Positions 42,235 to 50,278 of a DNA stretch of 64,000 bases are shown in pieces; within the stretch, counting starts at the first letter, position 1, and each line of letters begins with the position of its first letter. The position numbers were made by a program, and so were the translations under genes. Origin of the DNA: Synechococcus sp. WH 5701. Lineage in GTDB: Bacteria > Cyanobacteriota > Cyanobacteriia > PCC-6307 > Cyanobiaceae. The notes under the pieces were generated by a model. The model searched no databases. It was not told where the DNA came from and was given only the letters and a program-made list of their open reading frames with translations. The DNA lies in the NCBI RefSeq assembly GCF_000153045.1, contig NZ_CH724159.1:833823-897822 (forward strand), in the 5' to 3' direction.

Positions 42235-42846
42235 ATGTCAACGCGTTCACGTTCTGATGGAGAGGTGCTGCTGATCCGGCATGGTGAAACGGACTGGAGC
42301 CTCACCGGACGTCACACAGGCAACACTGACCTCCCATTGACAGCTAGGGCCGAGTTGGAAGCGAGTGCGCTTGCCCCTCTCCTGGCAAATCGGCAGTTCG
42401 ACCTCGTGCTCGTCAGCCCTCTGAAGCGGGCCCAACGCACCTGCGATCTGGCCGGCCTGGCCAGGGATATGTCAATCGAGCCGGATTTGCGAGAGTGGGA
42501 CTACGGTGCCTATGAAGGCTTGAGGTCTGATGAAATTCACCGCGATGTCCCTGACTGGCTTGTTTTCCGCGATGGCTGCCCACAAGGGGAGAGTCCTGAG
42601 CAGGTGGGAGTCAGGGCACCCTACCTACTTATCAATCTGACCTTCTCCTCCCTGTATTGGTTGGATTGCTACGGCATCGGCGGTGTTGTAGGCCAGTCCA
42701 CAAGGCTTGAGGATTCACTCCCGACCGAACTTGTTCAAGTGGTGGATGGCATGGAACACAAGTCTCCAGCCGGCGTCTGCAAAGGTTGTCTTCAGCCTGT
42801 TTCCAGCCTCAGTGGATGGCAGGCGTCGAGCCGTCGATCTTGTTGA
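42235..42846 (+). pseudogene. Histidine phosphatase (phosphoglycerate mutase-like), truncated
   Basis: The first 125 residues are a normal histidine phosphatase: VLLIRHGETDWSLTGRHTGN with the catalytic RHGE, LVLVSPLKRAQRTCDLAG, and LREWDYGAYEGLRSDEIH with the acid/base Glu. Similarity stops at GESPEQVGVRA (near 42618); the rest of the frame is unrelated, so the C-terminal part, including the second catalytic His, is missing. A recombination junction probably lies at about 42620. The N-terminal half might still fold but cannot be active. Confidence 0.8.
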
Positions 42847-42988
42847 GCTGAATGCCCAGGTAGGTGGCTTCGCGGTTGAGGGCCTTTTTCATGTCGATGT
42901 TGCCAGCTGCGGCAGCGGAGGCAAAACGGACGAGCAGGGAGTCCCGAAGGGCTTGTTCGCGGGCAGGGTTGGTGGTGGCTCTGGACAT
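42809..42988 (-). CDS. Small helical protein (59 residues)
   Basis: A 59-residue frame on the minus strand: NPAREQALRDSLLVRFASAA, then NIDMKKALNREATYLGIQLN and a short tail. It has natural start and stop codons and an amphipathic-helix look. Its position opposite the junk tail of the truncated phosphatase supports it as the real gene here. No family recognised and no Shine-Dalgarno seen. Confidence 0.5.
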   Translation of the reverse strand: MSRATTNPAREQALRDSLLVRFASAAAAGNIDMKKALNREATYLGIQLNKIDGSTPAIH

Positions 42989-43214
42989 TCGGAGGGATTG
43001 GGAGAAGCGGCAAAATTGATCCGCAACTCCACCATAGGCTTCATCGGTAATGGTTCGGCGTTGATCTGTCCGTAGCTAAATACACCATGCTGGTTCGTGA
43101 GTCGCAGACTTGGCCCCATGGCATGAGAAAGGCGCTCTCCTGCTGCCTCAGCAGGGGGAGCTTGGGTGACGGAACGCTGCAGCAGCACAATGGTTCGAGC
43201 TGAACGCTGGTCAC

Positions 43215-43370
43215 ATGACAGTTGGAAACCTCCTCTCAGGCACGGCGGTCGCGCTTCTCTTCCTCGGCGGTCTTGTGCTGTTCACCGACGTGGAGGTGGG
43301 GATGGTGCGCTGGGTCAACTGCGGCCCCTGGTCATCTGAAGTGTCCCGTCAGGAGAAGGAGTGCCGCTGA
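43215..43370 (+). CDS. Small single-helix membrane protein (51 residues)
   Basis: A 51-residue frame with one membrane segment (LLSGTAVALLFLGGLVLF) followed by a short outer part with two Cys residues (WVNCGPWSSEVSRQ, ECR). The signal-anchor look and complete reading frame support it. Function unknown. Confidence 0.45.
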   Translation: MTVGNLLSGTAVALLFLGGLVLFTDVEVGMVRWVNCGPWSSEVSRQEKECR

Positions 43371-43493
43371 TCGTTGACCCACTTGACAGTGGGGAACGCC
43401 GTCCATGAGCATCCCCACCGCCAACCGCGTCCCCTCTTGCAGAGGTGGCGGCAGTCGCGACCATCAGGGATCACCGGTCGATTGATGACAGCC

Positions 43494-43697
43494 ATGGGAT
43501 CGTCAACGGAACACCGGGCAGCCCTGGCTGCCCTGGGCCTGAACACCAAACCCAGAAGCCGGCAGGACCTGGCGCGGCTTGTGGCGCGCTGCCACCCGGC
43601 CTCCCAGCCATGGAGCGCCGTGCAGACTGCGGCCTACCGGCGGGTGTGGGAAGAACTGGAGAGCGGCGGCGCGGCTGATGTCCCAGTGGCGGCCTGA
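43494..43697 (+). CDS. Small hypothetical protein, first of two relatives
   Basis: A 67-residue protein. RAALAALGLNTKPRSRQDLA, ARCHPASQPWS and AAYRRVWEELESG match the second protein at 43765 in layout: LGL, then L---VA-CHPA, then AYR-VWE--E. Ancient tandem duplication is likely. An ATG at 43485 is also possible. No domain is recognised. Confidence 0.55.
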   Translation: MGSSTEHRAALAALGLNTKPRSRQDLARLVARCHPASQPWSAVQTAAYRRVWEELESGGAADVPVAA

Positions 43698-43764
43698 GGA
43701 ACGACCATCGCCGCAAGGATCAGCAGCGGCGGACTTGCTGAGCGGACCTATGAGGAGATGGTCG

Positions 43765-43971
43765 ATGGTTCCCGATCCACCAGATGTGGCGACGGCGCTG
43801 GAGCTTCTGGGTCTGACGGTGGTCCCGGATGATTTCGAGGCGTTGGCCTGCCAGGTGGCCTGGATGCACCCTGCTGCTGAGGCCATCAGCGACGCCCAGA
43901 GCCTGGCCTACCGGGTGGTGTGGGAAGCGGTGGAGGAACGCATCGAAAGCCGGAGCGGAGGTGACCTCTGA
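43765..43971 (+). CDS. Small hypothetical protein, second of two relatives
   Basis: A 68-residue protein: TALELLGLTVVPDDFEALAC, QVAWMHPAAEAISDAQ and SLAYRVVWEAVEERIESR. It repeats the plan of the gene at 43494. GAGGAG lies about 10 bases before the ATG. An HxP motif and an AYR-VWE helix are shared. Function unknown. Confidence 0.6.
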   Translation: MVPDPPDVATALELLGLTVVPDDFEALACQVAWMHPAAEAISDAQSLAYRVVWEAVEERIESRSGGDL

Positions 43972-44092
43972 CAGGCAGACCGCCCACCTGCACGAGGCCA
44001 GAGTTTGTGCCCAGATCAGGGCTGGGTATCGCTTCTTACGTCAACTAGTCGGCGACATTCGTAATGCTTCGTTGCACTCACAAGGGTTTCCC

Positions 44093-44296
44093 ATGGCGCG
44101 AGCCACTCAAGCCAGCGACACTTGGTTCCAGAACACGGCCGCCAAGCAGATCCGAGACGATGAGCTCAGACGTGCAGAGCGTCTCAACGGACGCATCGCG
44201 ATGCTGGGGTTCACGATCGGTCTGATCGTGGAGGCGTTCAGCGGAGATGCCATCCTCCAGCAGATCGCCGATCTCGCCCTTCTGGCGCAGGGTTGA
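44093..44296 (+). CDS. hli: High-light-inducible protein (Hli/Scp)
   Basis: A 67-residue protein of the Hlip family, one-helix relatives of light-harvesting antennae. The chlorophyll-binding helix reads AERLNGRIAMLGFTIGLIVE, with the family Glu-x-x-Asn-Gly-Arg-x-Ala-Met motif. Hlips bind chlorophyll and carotenoid and protect photosystems under stress. An intrinsic terminator follows 26 bases after the stop. Two further hli genes are at 51747 and 52120. Confidence 0.95.
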   Translation: MARATQASDTWFQNTAAKQIRDDELRRAERLNGRIAMLGFTIGLIVEAFSGDAILQQIADLALLAQG

Positions 44297-44322
44297 GGCC
44301 ACCACGATCGCCCTTTTCCCTG

Positions 44323-44354
44323 GCCGGCCCTGCACCGATGGCGCCGGCTTTTTT
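44323..44354 (+). terminator. Intrinsic terminator after hli
   Basis: A GCCGGC stem pairs with GCCGGC (44323-44328 and 44343-44348) across a 14-base loop, directly followed by six T residues. It stands 26 bases after the hli stop codon. Confidence 0.7.
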
Positions 44355-44731
44355 GCGGTCGCAAGGCGAGATGGAGCGGCAGCCTCAACCGCTGCCGATC
44401 ATCCCCATGCCCTCAACGTCGCGGCATGTCGATGGAATCCAAAGCAGTCAGCGAGATGGGATGAATGACTGGCGTCGCTGCCAGCAGGGTGGCACTGGTG
44501 CCTGGCCAGAGCAGCCGGCGCAGATGGATCGCCGTGGAAGGGTTTTCGGTAGACGAGGTGCGGTGTGCCCTTCTTGGGTTGAGCGGCCGCCAGTGATGAG
44601 CAGAGCCTCTTTGGAGTTGATGCCCTGTGGCTGTGATCGGCTTGCCGTACTGACAAGGCGGGCCGACGGATCTATTAATGAATCAGAGGCCACGACCAGG
44701 GCGGTTCCAACCAGTTCCCTGCAACCGGCCC
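44355..44731. other. Region with no firm gene
   Basis: About 380 bases between the hli terminator and the hairpin that ends the MTH1187-type gene. Open frames on both strands look like chance; no repeat or RNA element seen. Confidence 0.4.
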
Positions 44732-44757
44732 AAGGGCGCTCGACTCGGGGCGCCCTT
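44732..44757 (-). terminator. Hairpin immediately after the MTH1187-type gene
   Basis: AAGGGCG (44732-44738) pairs with CGCCCTT (44751-44757), directly abutting the stop at 44759-44761. The run of T on the minus strand is short, so it is a moderate terminator candidate. Confidence 0.5.
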
Positions 44758-44758
44758 C

Positions 44759-45079
44759 TCATTGGCCCGGTTCCTGCGGTTGTTGGAGCAATGCCTCAAC
44801 GCTGGCCACCTTCTCCTCCAGCGTCTGGTCCCGATCGGTGCGGGTGTTGACCTTCACGGTGGTGTAGATGCGGGGACAGCCCATGGCATGCACCGCCTGA
44901 TGACAGGCCTCGATCGCAGCAAACACCGGTCCCCACTCGCCCTCGATCGCGGTCCCGTTGGGGTGCAGCTGGATCTTGAGGCCGGCGTGCAGCAGCACCC
45001 GCTCACACGCAGCGATGTAAGTCGCCAGGTTGACGCCGACCCCAATCGGAACAACGCAGAGATCGACGATCACCTTCAT
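44759..45079 (-). CDS. MTH1187-family thiamine-binding protein
   Basis: A 106-residue protein of the UPF0045/MTH1187 family (YkoF-like fold). It begins MKVIVDLCVVPIGVGVNLAT and holds VLLHAGLKIQLHPNGTAIEG, the family block, then AVHAMGCPRIYTTVKVNTRT. Structures of the family bind thiamine or related compounds. The position is isolated. The start ATG is clear. Confidence 0.88.
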   Translation of the reverse strand: MKVIVDLCVVPIGVGVNLATYIAACERVLLHAGLKIQLHPNGTAIEGEWGPVFAAIEACHQAVHAMGCPRIYTTVKVNTRTDRDQTLEEKVASVEALLQQPQEPGQ

Positions 45080-45846
45080 CGATGTGCCTCCGGAGGCTTC
45101 ATTGAGAGGGTACCATCCTGCTGGCCCCCTCTACCTTCCGGCTGAAGAGGCCTCGGGCTGGGCATAGAGCTGGTGGAATCTCTCCTGTAAGCGTTGTTCC
45201 ATGGGGAGGTTTCGCCTGAGCGAGATGAACGGATCACAAACACTTGAAGGTGCACATCCTTCACTGTAGAATTGAGCAATCGACTGGCGATCGGGCCTGC
45301 TGCCGCAGTCCAGGCTGCCCGGCAATCAACCCATCAGCCTTTGGGCACATTGCGTAGAGTGGGCTGTAGTGGGTCTGAATCTGCCGCGGAGCGGCTCAGT
45401 CCACTAAAGCGCTGAGCTGAATGCTGGGCGCAAGGTGCAACTCAGTGCTGATCAACGCCGCAGAAATGAGGTTGAGAGACCATTTGGTACAAGCGGGCGC
45501 AAGTATTCGCTCAAGCTGATGTGGTAAGGCTCGCCAGCGTCGCTGAAACCTCTATCTTCATGGCCTTCTTGGTGTTATGTGCTGAGAAGTCTCTGAGGCT
45601 TCTCAACCTCTTATTTGTCTTCCTTTTGGCCTAGTTCTATAGCTTGCAGAGGCTTTGTTCCCCAGCAACAGCCTCCTGGAGTCTCTATGGGGCACATAGG
45701 CTGATTTTTAAGGTGGTCCTCTTGGAATGGCCTGCGCGCGGAGTTGACAGGCTCCAGAGGGACTCGACAAGGATTCCTGTATCCGTCATTGTTCAGGAGT
45801 CCCTAATCACTCATTGCCATTGGGCATCAGGTCTTTGCCTCCGCCA
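45080..45846. other. Intergenic region with one weak ORF
   Basis: A frame on the minus strand (45131-45325, TTG start) reads IAQFYSEGCAPSSVCDPFIS and LRRNLPMEQRLQERFHQLYA. The second stretch looks like a natural small protein, but I could not recognise it. The remaining 500 bases hold nothing I can support; they are AT-richer than neighbours. Confidence 0.35.
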
Positions 45847-46755
45847 TCAGCCCTGGCCATCTAGCGGCTCAGCCTGCTGGAGCAGCGCCAGCGAGCGGAC
45901 GGGATAGGGCAGATCATGCTGGGCAAAGGCCCGTTTCGCCCGCATCAGAAGATCGGTGCGGTAGGCGAATTCATCGCGGGCATCCATGGGATAGGAACGC
46001 AACTTGAACTGGGTGCCCCAGAGGTGCTCCTGCATCACCACGACGATCGGCAGGCGCAGCTGGGTGTACTGACTGCTGCAGGCTGCCTGGTAGAGAATGT
46101 CCACCACCAGATCGACATCGACCCTGTGGTCGAAATAGACTTCCGTGGCCACCTGGGCCTCCAGCTTGCCGCTGTTGGCATTGGAGATCGGATCGGTCCA
46201 CAGGAGATTGTGGGGGATGGTGATGGTGTTGTCGTCGGGGGTCACCAGCTGAAGACTTCGCAGGCCATAGCCCACCACTTCGCCGTAATGGTCGCCGATC
46301 CTGACCCGATCACCGACCCGGTAGGAGGCTTCGAAGAGGGAAACGACCCCGGCGATGATCGAACTCACGTAATCCTTGAAGGCAAAGCCCAGCGCCACCG
46401 CCAGGGTCCCCGTCAAGGCCAGAAGATTGTTCTGGGTGAGGTTGAGGAACTGATCGAGCAGATAGGAGACCGTCATGATCAGGATGAGGCCCTTCAGGAA
46501 CGGCACCGACTGCTTGATCAGCAACCGGTAGCGACGCGCCACCTTTTCGGACAGCCAGCCGGTCAGCCGTTCGATCAGGAAGATGCCGGCGTAGGCCAGC
46601 AGAACGGCGAAGACCGCGCCGATCGACTTCATCAGCGTGACCTCGGCGAGGATGCGCTGCCTGGTCGTCTCTGCCCGGGCTGCGGCGGGCAGGAAGGCCG
46701 CCGTCGACGCCGCCAGCCCGAACCAGGACCCGCGACGGAAGGGGAAGGCCCCCAT
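45847..46755 (-). CDS. MscS-type mechanosensitive channel
   Basis: A 302-residue channel protein with a signal-like N-terminus, membrane helices from about residue 44, and the MscS pore helix and beta domain: LLALTGTLAVALGFAFKDYV, SSIIAGVVSLFEASYRVGDR, VRIGDHYGEVVGYGLRSLQL and NTITIPHNLLWTDPISN. It is 3 bases after the unknown gene at 46759, the last of a four-gene run. It is the second MscS of the run. MscS proteins release solutes when the membrane is stretched; this one is small and probably has a modified N-terminal region. Confidence 0.88.
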   Translation of the reverse strand: MGAFPFRRGSWFGLAASTAAFLPAAARAETTRQRILAEVTLMKSIGAVFAVLLAYAGIFLIERLTGWLSEKVARRYRLLIKQSVPFLKGLILIMTVSYLLDQFLNLTQNNLLALTGTLAVALGFAFKDYVSSIIAGVVSLFEASYRVGDRVRIGDHYGEVVGYGLRSLQLVTPDDNTITIPHNLLWTDPISNANSGKLEAQVATEVYFDHRVDVDLVVDILYQAACSSQYTQLRLPIVVVMQEHLWGTQFKLRSYPMDARDEFAYRTDLLMRAKRAFAQHDLPYPVRSLALLQQAEPLDGQG

Positions 46756-46758
46756 GGC

Positions 46759-47895
46759 TCAGGCCTCCCCGGTGAAGAAATTGTTGTCCGCGAGCTCCTT
46801 CACCAGGCACGGGAAGTGCGACGGCCGCACCGACAGTTCCCCCGCCGCTGTCTCGATCAGCCCCTCCCCGAGAAGCCAGTGGATGCGGGGCTGAAGGCGA
46901 TGGCTGGGCAGTCCCAGACCGAAGGCGAGATGGTCCCTGCGCATCGTTCCGTGGATGAGCAGGCTGTGCAGCAGATAGCGGTCCTCATCGGTCAGGGTGG
47001 GCAGATCCGGCAACGCGGGCCGCTGCAGGCACACCGCCCCGGCGTCGCTGTCCGGTGCCAGCCGCAGGGCTTCCAGCCAGAGTTCCGCGGCGATCCGGCT
47101 GCTGCCCGCGGCCAGCTCCGCCAGCTGGCTCCACTGGTCCGCCTCGGCGTCAGTGACGGCGGGATCGCCGGACCCTGGACCACCGGCGGCGGGAGCCCCC
47201 GGCCGGCTCAGCCCCAGGTCAGCGGCCACCGGGGCCAGCCATTCCGCCAGGGCGGGGCCATCGAGGGGCGGCAGGGTCGTGGCGTCGGGAAAGTAGGAGC
47301 TGATCTGGCTCACATGGTCGAGGAACTTCCAGGCCCAGCTGTTGCAACCCAGCAGCCAGAAGCGGTCGCGGTGCTCTAGGGCCACCTGCCGCAGACGCTC
47401 GATCCCGCTCCAGCCATCGATGCAGCGGAGGAAGCACTGGTCGAGATTCGCCAGACTCAGCAGCGCCGCTTTCCCCTCGGATCCGGCCGGTGGGAGGGGT
47501 TCCTCCAGAGCCGCGGTGAGCATCCGGGGGATGGCCGCCGGATCCTGGGGACGATGGCGGCAGGGCAGGAGGGCCCGGCAGGGGGTGGAGCGGCCGTCCC
47601 AGTCGGTCAGGACCGCCTCGATCACCGGCGCCATGGGCTCTACCGGCCGGCTGAGCACGATCATCACGTTGGCGGCCTCGCGATCGGAACGCCAGGCCGC
47701 CAGCGCCTCGGTCAGCCTCTCCCCCACGAAGGTCCGCAGCGGCGTCGGCACGTCCAGGGCGGCGACCCGCCGCTGCAGGGCGAGGCTCCGTTCTCTGGGC
47801 AGGGGTTCCAGGGGATCGTCGACCAGCTGGGACTTGCGGCGCGCGAACCAGGAGTCCAGCCGGGCACGCACGGGATCGAACAGGGGGGGCGCCAT
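46759..47895 (-). CDS. Unknown protein in MscS-patatin operon
   Basis: A 378-residue soluble protein. Features include a Pro/Arg-rich N-terminus; VMIVLSRPVEPMAPVIEAVL; WLLGCNSWAWKFLDHVSQIS, a nucleotide-binding-like or effector-type strand; and a C-terminal winged-helix-like stretch (EDRYLLHSLLIHGTMRRDHL, then PRIHWLLGEGLIETAAGELS). No Walker A is visible. It overlaps the patatin gene (TGATG), and the MscS gene follows 3 bases later. The organisation implies a role in the same membrane-linked process. I do not recognise a family. Confidence 0.6.
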   Translation of the reverse strand: MAPPLFDPVRARLDSWFARRKSQLVDDPLEPLPRERSLALQRRVAALDVPTPLRTFVGERLTEALAAWRSDREAANVMIVLSRPVEPMAPVIEAVLTDWDGRSTPCRALLPCRHRPQDPAAIPRMLTAALEEPLPPAGSEGKAALLSLANLDQCFLRCIDGWSGIERLRQVALEHRDRFWLLGCNSWAWKFLDHVSQISSYFPDATTLPPLDGPALAEWLAPVAADLGLSRPGAPAAGGPGSGDPAVTDAEADQWSQLAELAAGSSRIAAELWLEALRLAPDSDAGAVCLQRPALPDLPTLTDEDRYLLHSLLIHGTMRRDHLAFGLGLPSHRLQPRIHWLLGEGLIETAAGELSVRPSHFPCLVKELADNNFFTGEA

Positions 47896-48905
47896 CAGAG
47901 CAACTCCCTCAGGGCCGGCAGCTGCTGCGTCATGGCGGTGTGGCCCATGCGAATGATCCTGCCGGCCTTGTGGAAATCGAAGATGGCGAAGTCGTTCAGG
48001 GGCGGCTCCACCAGCAGGTCGGGAGCGTGGGTTTCCAGTCGGCTGCGGGTGACCTGCTGCTCCATCACGTTCAGGGAGGTGCCGATCACGTCGAAGATGT
48101 TCGGACCGGGGTCCGTCTCGGGGAACCACTGATCCACCTTGTCCTGCAGGGTGCCCTGCAGACTCTGATACCGATCCCTGAGGCTCTTCAGAAACGACTC
48201 CCTGCGGCGCTTCGAGGATTCACTGGGTGTCCTGGGGGGCGGGTCGTCCTGCCCTTCCTCCAGGTCGTCGCCGGGGCCGGCCGAATCCCCGGAACCGGGA
48301 ATCGGGCTCCTCCGGCTCTGGAAATCGGGCGGGGCGGAGTCCGCCAGGCCACCGGTGACGTGGTTGCGGTTGAGGTTCACCGCGATCACGACGTCCGCTC
48401 CCATCGCCCTGACCACATCCACCGGAACGGGATTGACGATGCCGCCATCTCCGAGGAAGAGATCCCCATGGCAGAAGGGCGTAAAGATTCCAGGCACGGA
48501 GATGCTGGCCCGCACGGCGTCCACCATGGACCCGGAGCTGAGGTGCACTTCCTCGCCCTTGATGAGATCAGTGGCCACACAGCAGAAGGGAATCGGGGAC
48601 TCCTCAATCTTCATCCCCTGCATGTGCTCCGAGAGCAGCTCATAGACCTTGTTGCCATCCAGCAGACCACTGGTGGGGAAGACCATGTCGAAGTACAAGA
48701 GCATGTCTCTCCAGCTCAGGTCCCTGATGAAGTCTTCCAGTTCATCCAGTTCCTCGGCGCAGTAGATGGCCCCCACCAGAGCTCCGATGCTGGCCCCGGA
48801 GATGTAATCGATTCTGATCCCGGCTTCCTGCAGGGCACGCACCACGCCGATATGGGCCCAGCCTCTGGCTCCACCGCTGCCCAGGGCCAGCCCAATGCTT
48901 TTCAT
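47895..48905 (-). CDS. Patatin-like phospholipase, RssA-type
   Basis: A 336-residue patatin. The oxyanion loop reads GLALGSGGARGWAHIGVVRA, the nucleophile lies in ISGASIGALVGAIY (GASIG), and the catalytic Asp in LFLGDGGIVNPVPVDVVRAM. A Pro/Ser/Asp-rich low-complexity insert follows at about 195-235, then a C-terminal part probably involved in partner or membrane contact. Bacterial patatins cut acyl chains from lipids; RssA-like members are common. Its stop overlaps the next start (TGATG). The MscS gene at 49011 is upstream on the same strand. Confidence 0.9.
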   Translation of the reverse strand: MKSIGLALGSGGARGWAHIGVVRALQEAGIRIDYISGASIGALVGAIYCAEELDELEDFIRDLSWRDMLLYFDMVFPTSGLLDGNKVYELLSEHMQGMKIEESPIPFCCVATDLIKGEEVHLSSGSMVDAVRASISVPGIFTPFCHGDLFLGDGGIVNPVPVDVVRAMGADVVIAVNLNRNHVTGGLADSAPPDFQSRRSPIPGSGDSAGPGDDLEEGQDDPPPRTPSESSKRRRESFLKSLRDRYQSLQGTLQDKVDQWFPETDPGPNIFDVIGTSLNVMEQQVTRSRLETHAPDLLVEPPLNDFAIFDFHKAGRIIRMGHTAMTQQLPALRELL

Positions 48906-49010
48906 GGTGCAGAAACCCGAGAGAAAAGGAAGTCTTATCCCGCCAAAGTTAGTGGATGCTGCCCGGGCGCGTGGGGGGCCGATCGTCCCCAGATCGAAAG
49001 CGAACCGGCT

Positions 49011-49868
49011 TCATCCCCGCGGAGGATCGGGGGAGGATGGGAGAGCCGAAGCAGCGGGGGATCCGGCGGTGGCGCCCATGGGCCGGTCCGGAAGAGTTCG
49101 CAGGGCCAGCGTCTGGAAAGGCATGTCGATTCCTGCCTCGCGCAGGGCCTCGAACAGCCGCTCCCGCAGAAGATGGCGGATGGGAATGTGTTGCTTCTCG
49201 TCGGCCAGCCACACCTGAAGTTCCATGGCAACGTTGTAATCATTCAGGGCTGTGACAACCACCCTGGCCGGCGGCTCCTCCACCAGTAGGTCATCGCTGG
49301 GACACTGGGAAAGGGCGATCTTCCGGACCCTGGCAAGGTTTTCCTCCACGCCCACGGTAAAGGGAATATCAAGGCGAAGATGAGGAAAGTTCGTGTAAGA
49401 GGCTACGATCGAATTCACCACCATCGTATTGGGAACAGCAAGCATTCGCCCATCGGGTGTCACCACCCGGGTTGAACGCATGGTGATCCGATCCACCCGG
49501 CCATAGTGTCCGCCCACCTCGATCAGATCACCGAGGACGAAGGGGCGATCCCAGAAGATGAACAGCCCCGAAATCATGTTCGAGAGGGCATCTTTGGCCG
49601 CAAAGCCAAGGCTCAATCCGACAACGCCGAGGCTGGTGAGAATGGAGGTGGTGTTGACGCCGACCCGTCCGAGGGCGGTCACGACCCCGATCGTGAGAAT
49701 CACATATTTCAGGATCGTCAGTAGAAAATTACTGGCGGTAGGATCTAGCCCCGCCCGCTCGTTCGTCAGTCCCACGGCCTGCCGTGTCATGCGCCACACC
49801 AGCCACGACACGACAAGAATGACCAGGGCAGTCAGCCCTTTGGGCAGCCAGGCGAGGAGTTCGGCCAT
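49011..49868 (-). CDS. MscS-type mechanosensitive channel
   Basis: A 285-residue channel with three N-terminal helices, then the MscS core: TTSILTSLGVVGLSLGFAAK, DALSNMISGLFIFWDRPFVL, DLIEVGGHYGRVDRITMRST and MLAVPNTMVVNSIVASYTNF. The C-terminal beta domain is followed by a short Pro-rich tail. Length matches E. coli MscS (286). It is the first gene of the MscS-patatin-unknown-MscS run, about 100 bases before the patatin start. Confidence 0.93.
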   Translation of the reverse strand: MAELLAWLPKGLTALVILVVSWLVWRMTRQAVGLTNERAGLDPTASNFLLTILKYVILTIGVVTALGRVGVNTTSILTSLGVVGLSLGFAAKDALSNMISGLFIFWDRPFVLGDLIEVGGHYGRVDRITMRSTRVVTPDGRMLAVPNTMVVNSIVASYTNFPHLRLDIPFTVGVEENLARVRKIALSQCPSDDLLVEEPPARVVVTALNDYNVAMELQVWLADEKQHIPIRHLLRERLFEALREAGIDMPFQTLALRTLPDRPMGATAGSPAASALPSSPDPPRG

Positions 49869-50139
49869 TGGTCCCGCTCAATCCAGAGCAAGTTCGAATT
49901 TTGGCACAGACTTACTTCACATTGATGCAGGTATTGACATTAATTTGCGAGATGAATGGAGTCTCGAAATACTGATACTTTAAAGGCACCATTGAGAAAA
50001 TATCAAACAAGCTATTCTCTGTATGTTCAGATGTGCCTTGGAGCCTGTCGTGCATCGATCGCCAGCGCGCTCTCCACATACGCCCCTAAATCTGCCCAGA
50101 TCCCTGTGAGCGCAACGGATCTGGGCGAGACAATGGGGC
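49869..50139. other. Gap between the mscS operon and a transposase relic
   Basis: About 270 bases, AT-richer than the neighbours, probably holding the operon's promoter; no clear -10/-35 pair was found and no gene is supported. Confidence 0.4.
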
Positions 50140-50241
50140 ATGCAGAAGCTCAAGTCCTTCCGTCCCTGGCAGCCGGAGCAGGCCACCCCGCTGCCGCCAT
50201 CGCCCAGGGTGGTCATCAGCAGATGCCCATGTGGCAGATGA
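50140..50241 (+). pseudogene. IS1182-like transposase N-terminal remnant
   Basis: A 33-codon frame starts MQKLKSFRPWQPEQATPLPP and continues SPR, then falls out of register. That opening (RPW-PEQ--LLPPSPR) is the N-terminus of IS1182-type transposases, normally followed by a W-L-P-E-x-H-L-A stretch that is gone here. Nothing further of the gene is seen nearby. Confidence 0.45.
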
Positions 50242-50278
50242 AAAAACACACCCCCTGAGGCCGTTGTTCCGCAAACTC

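Noticed and set aside
45916..47379. A 487-codon open frame on the plus strand
   Set aside because: It is antisense to the second mscS gene and the unknown gene; composition is that of a reverse frame.
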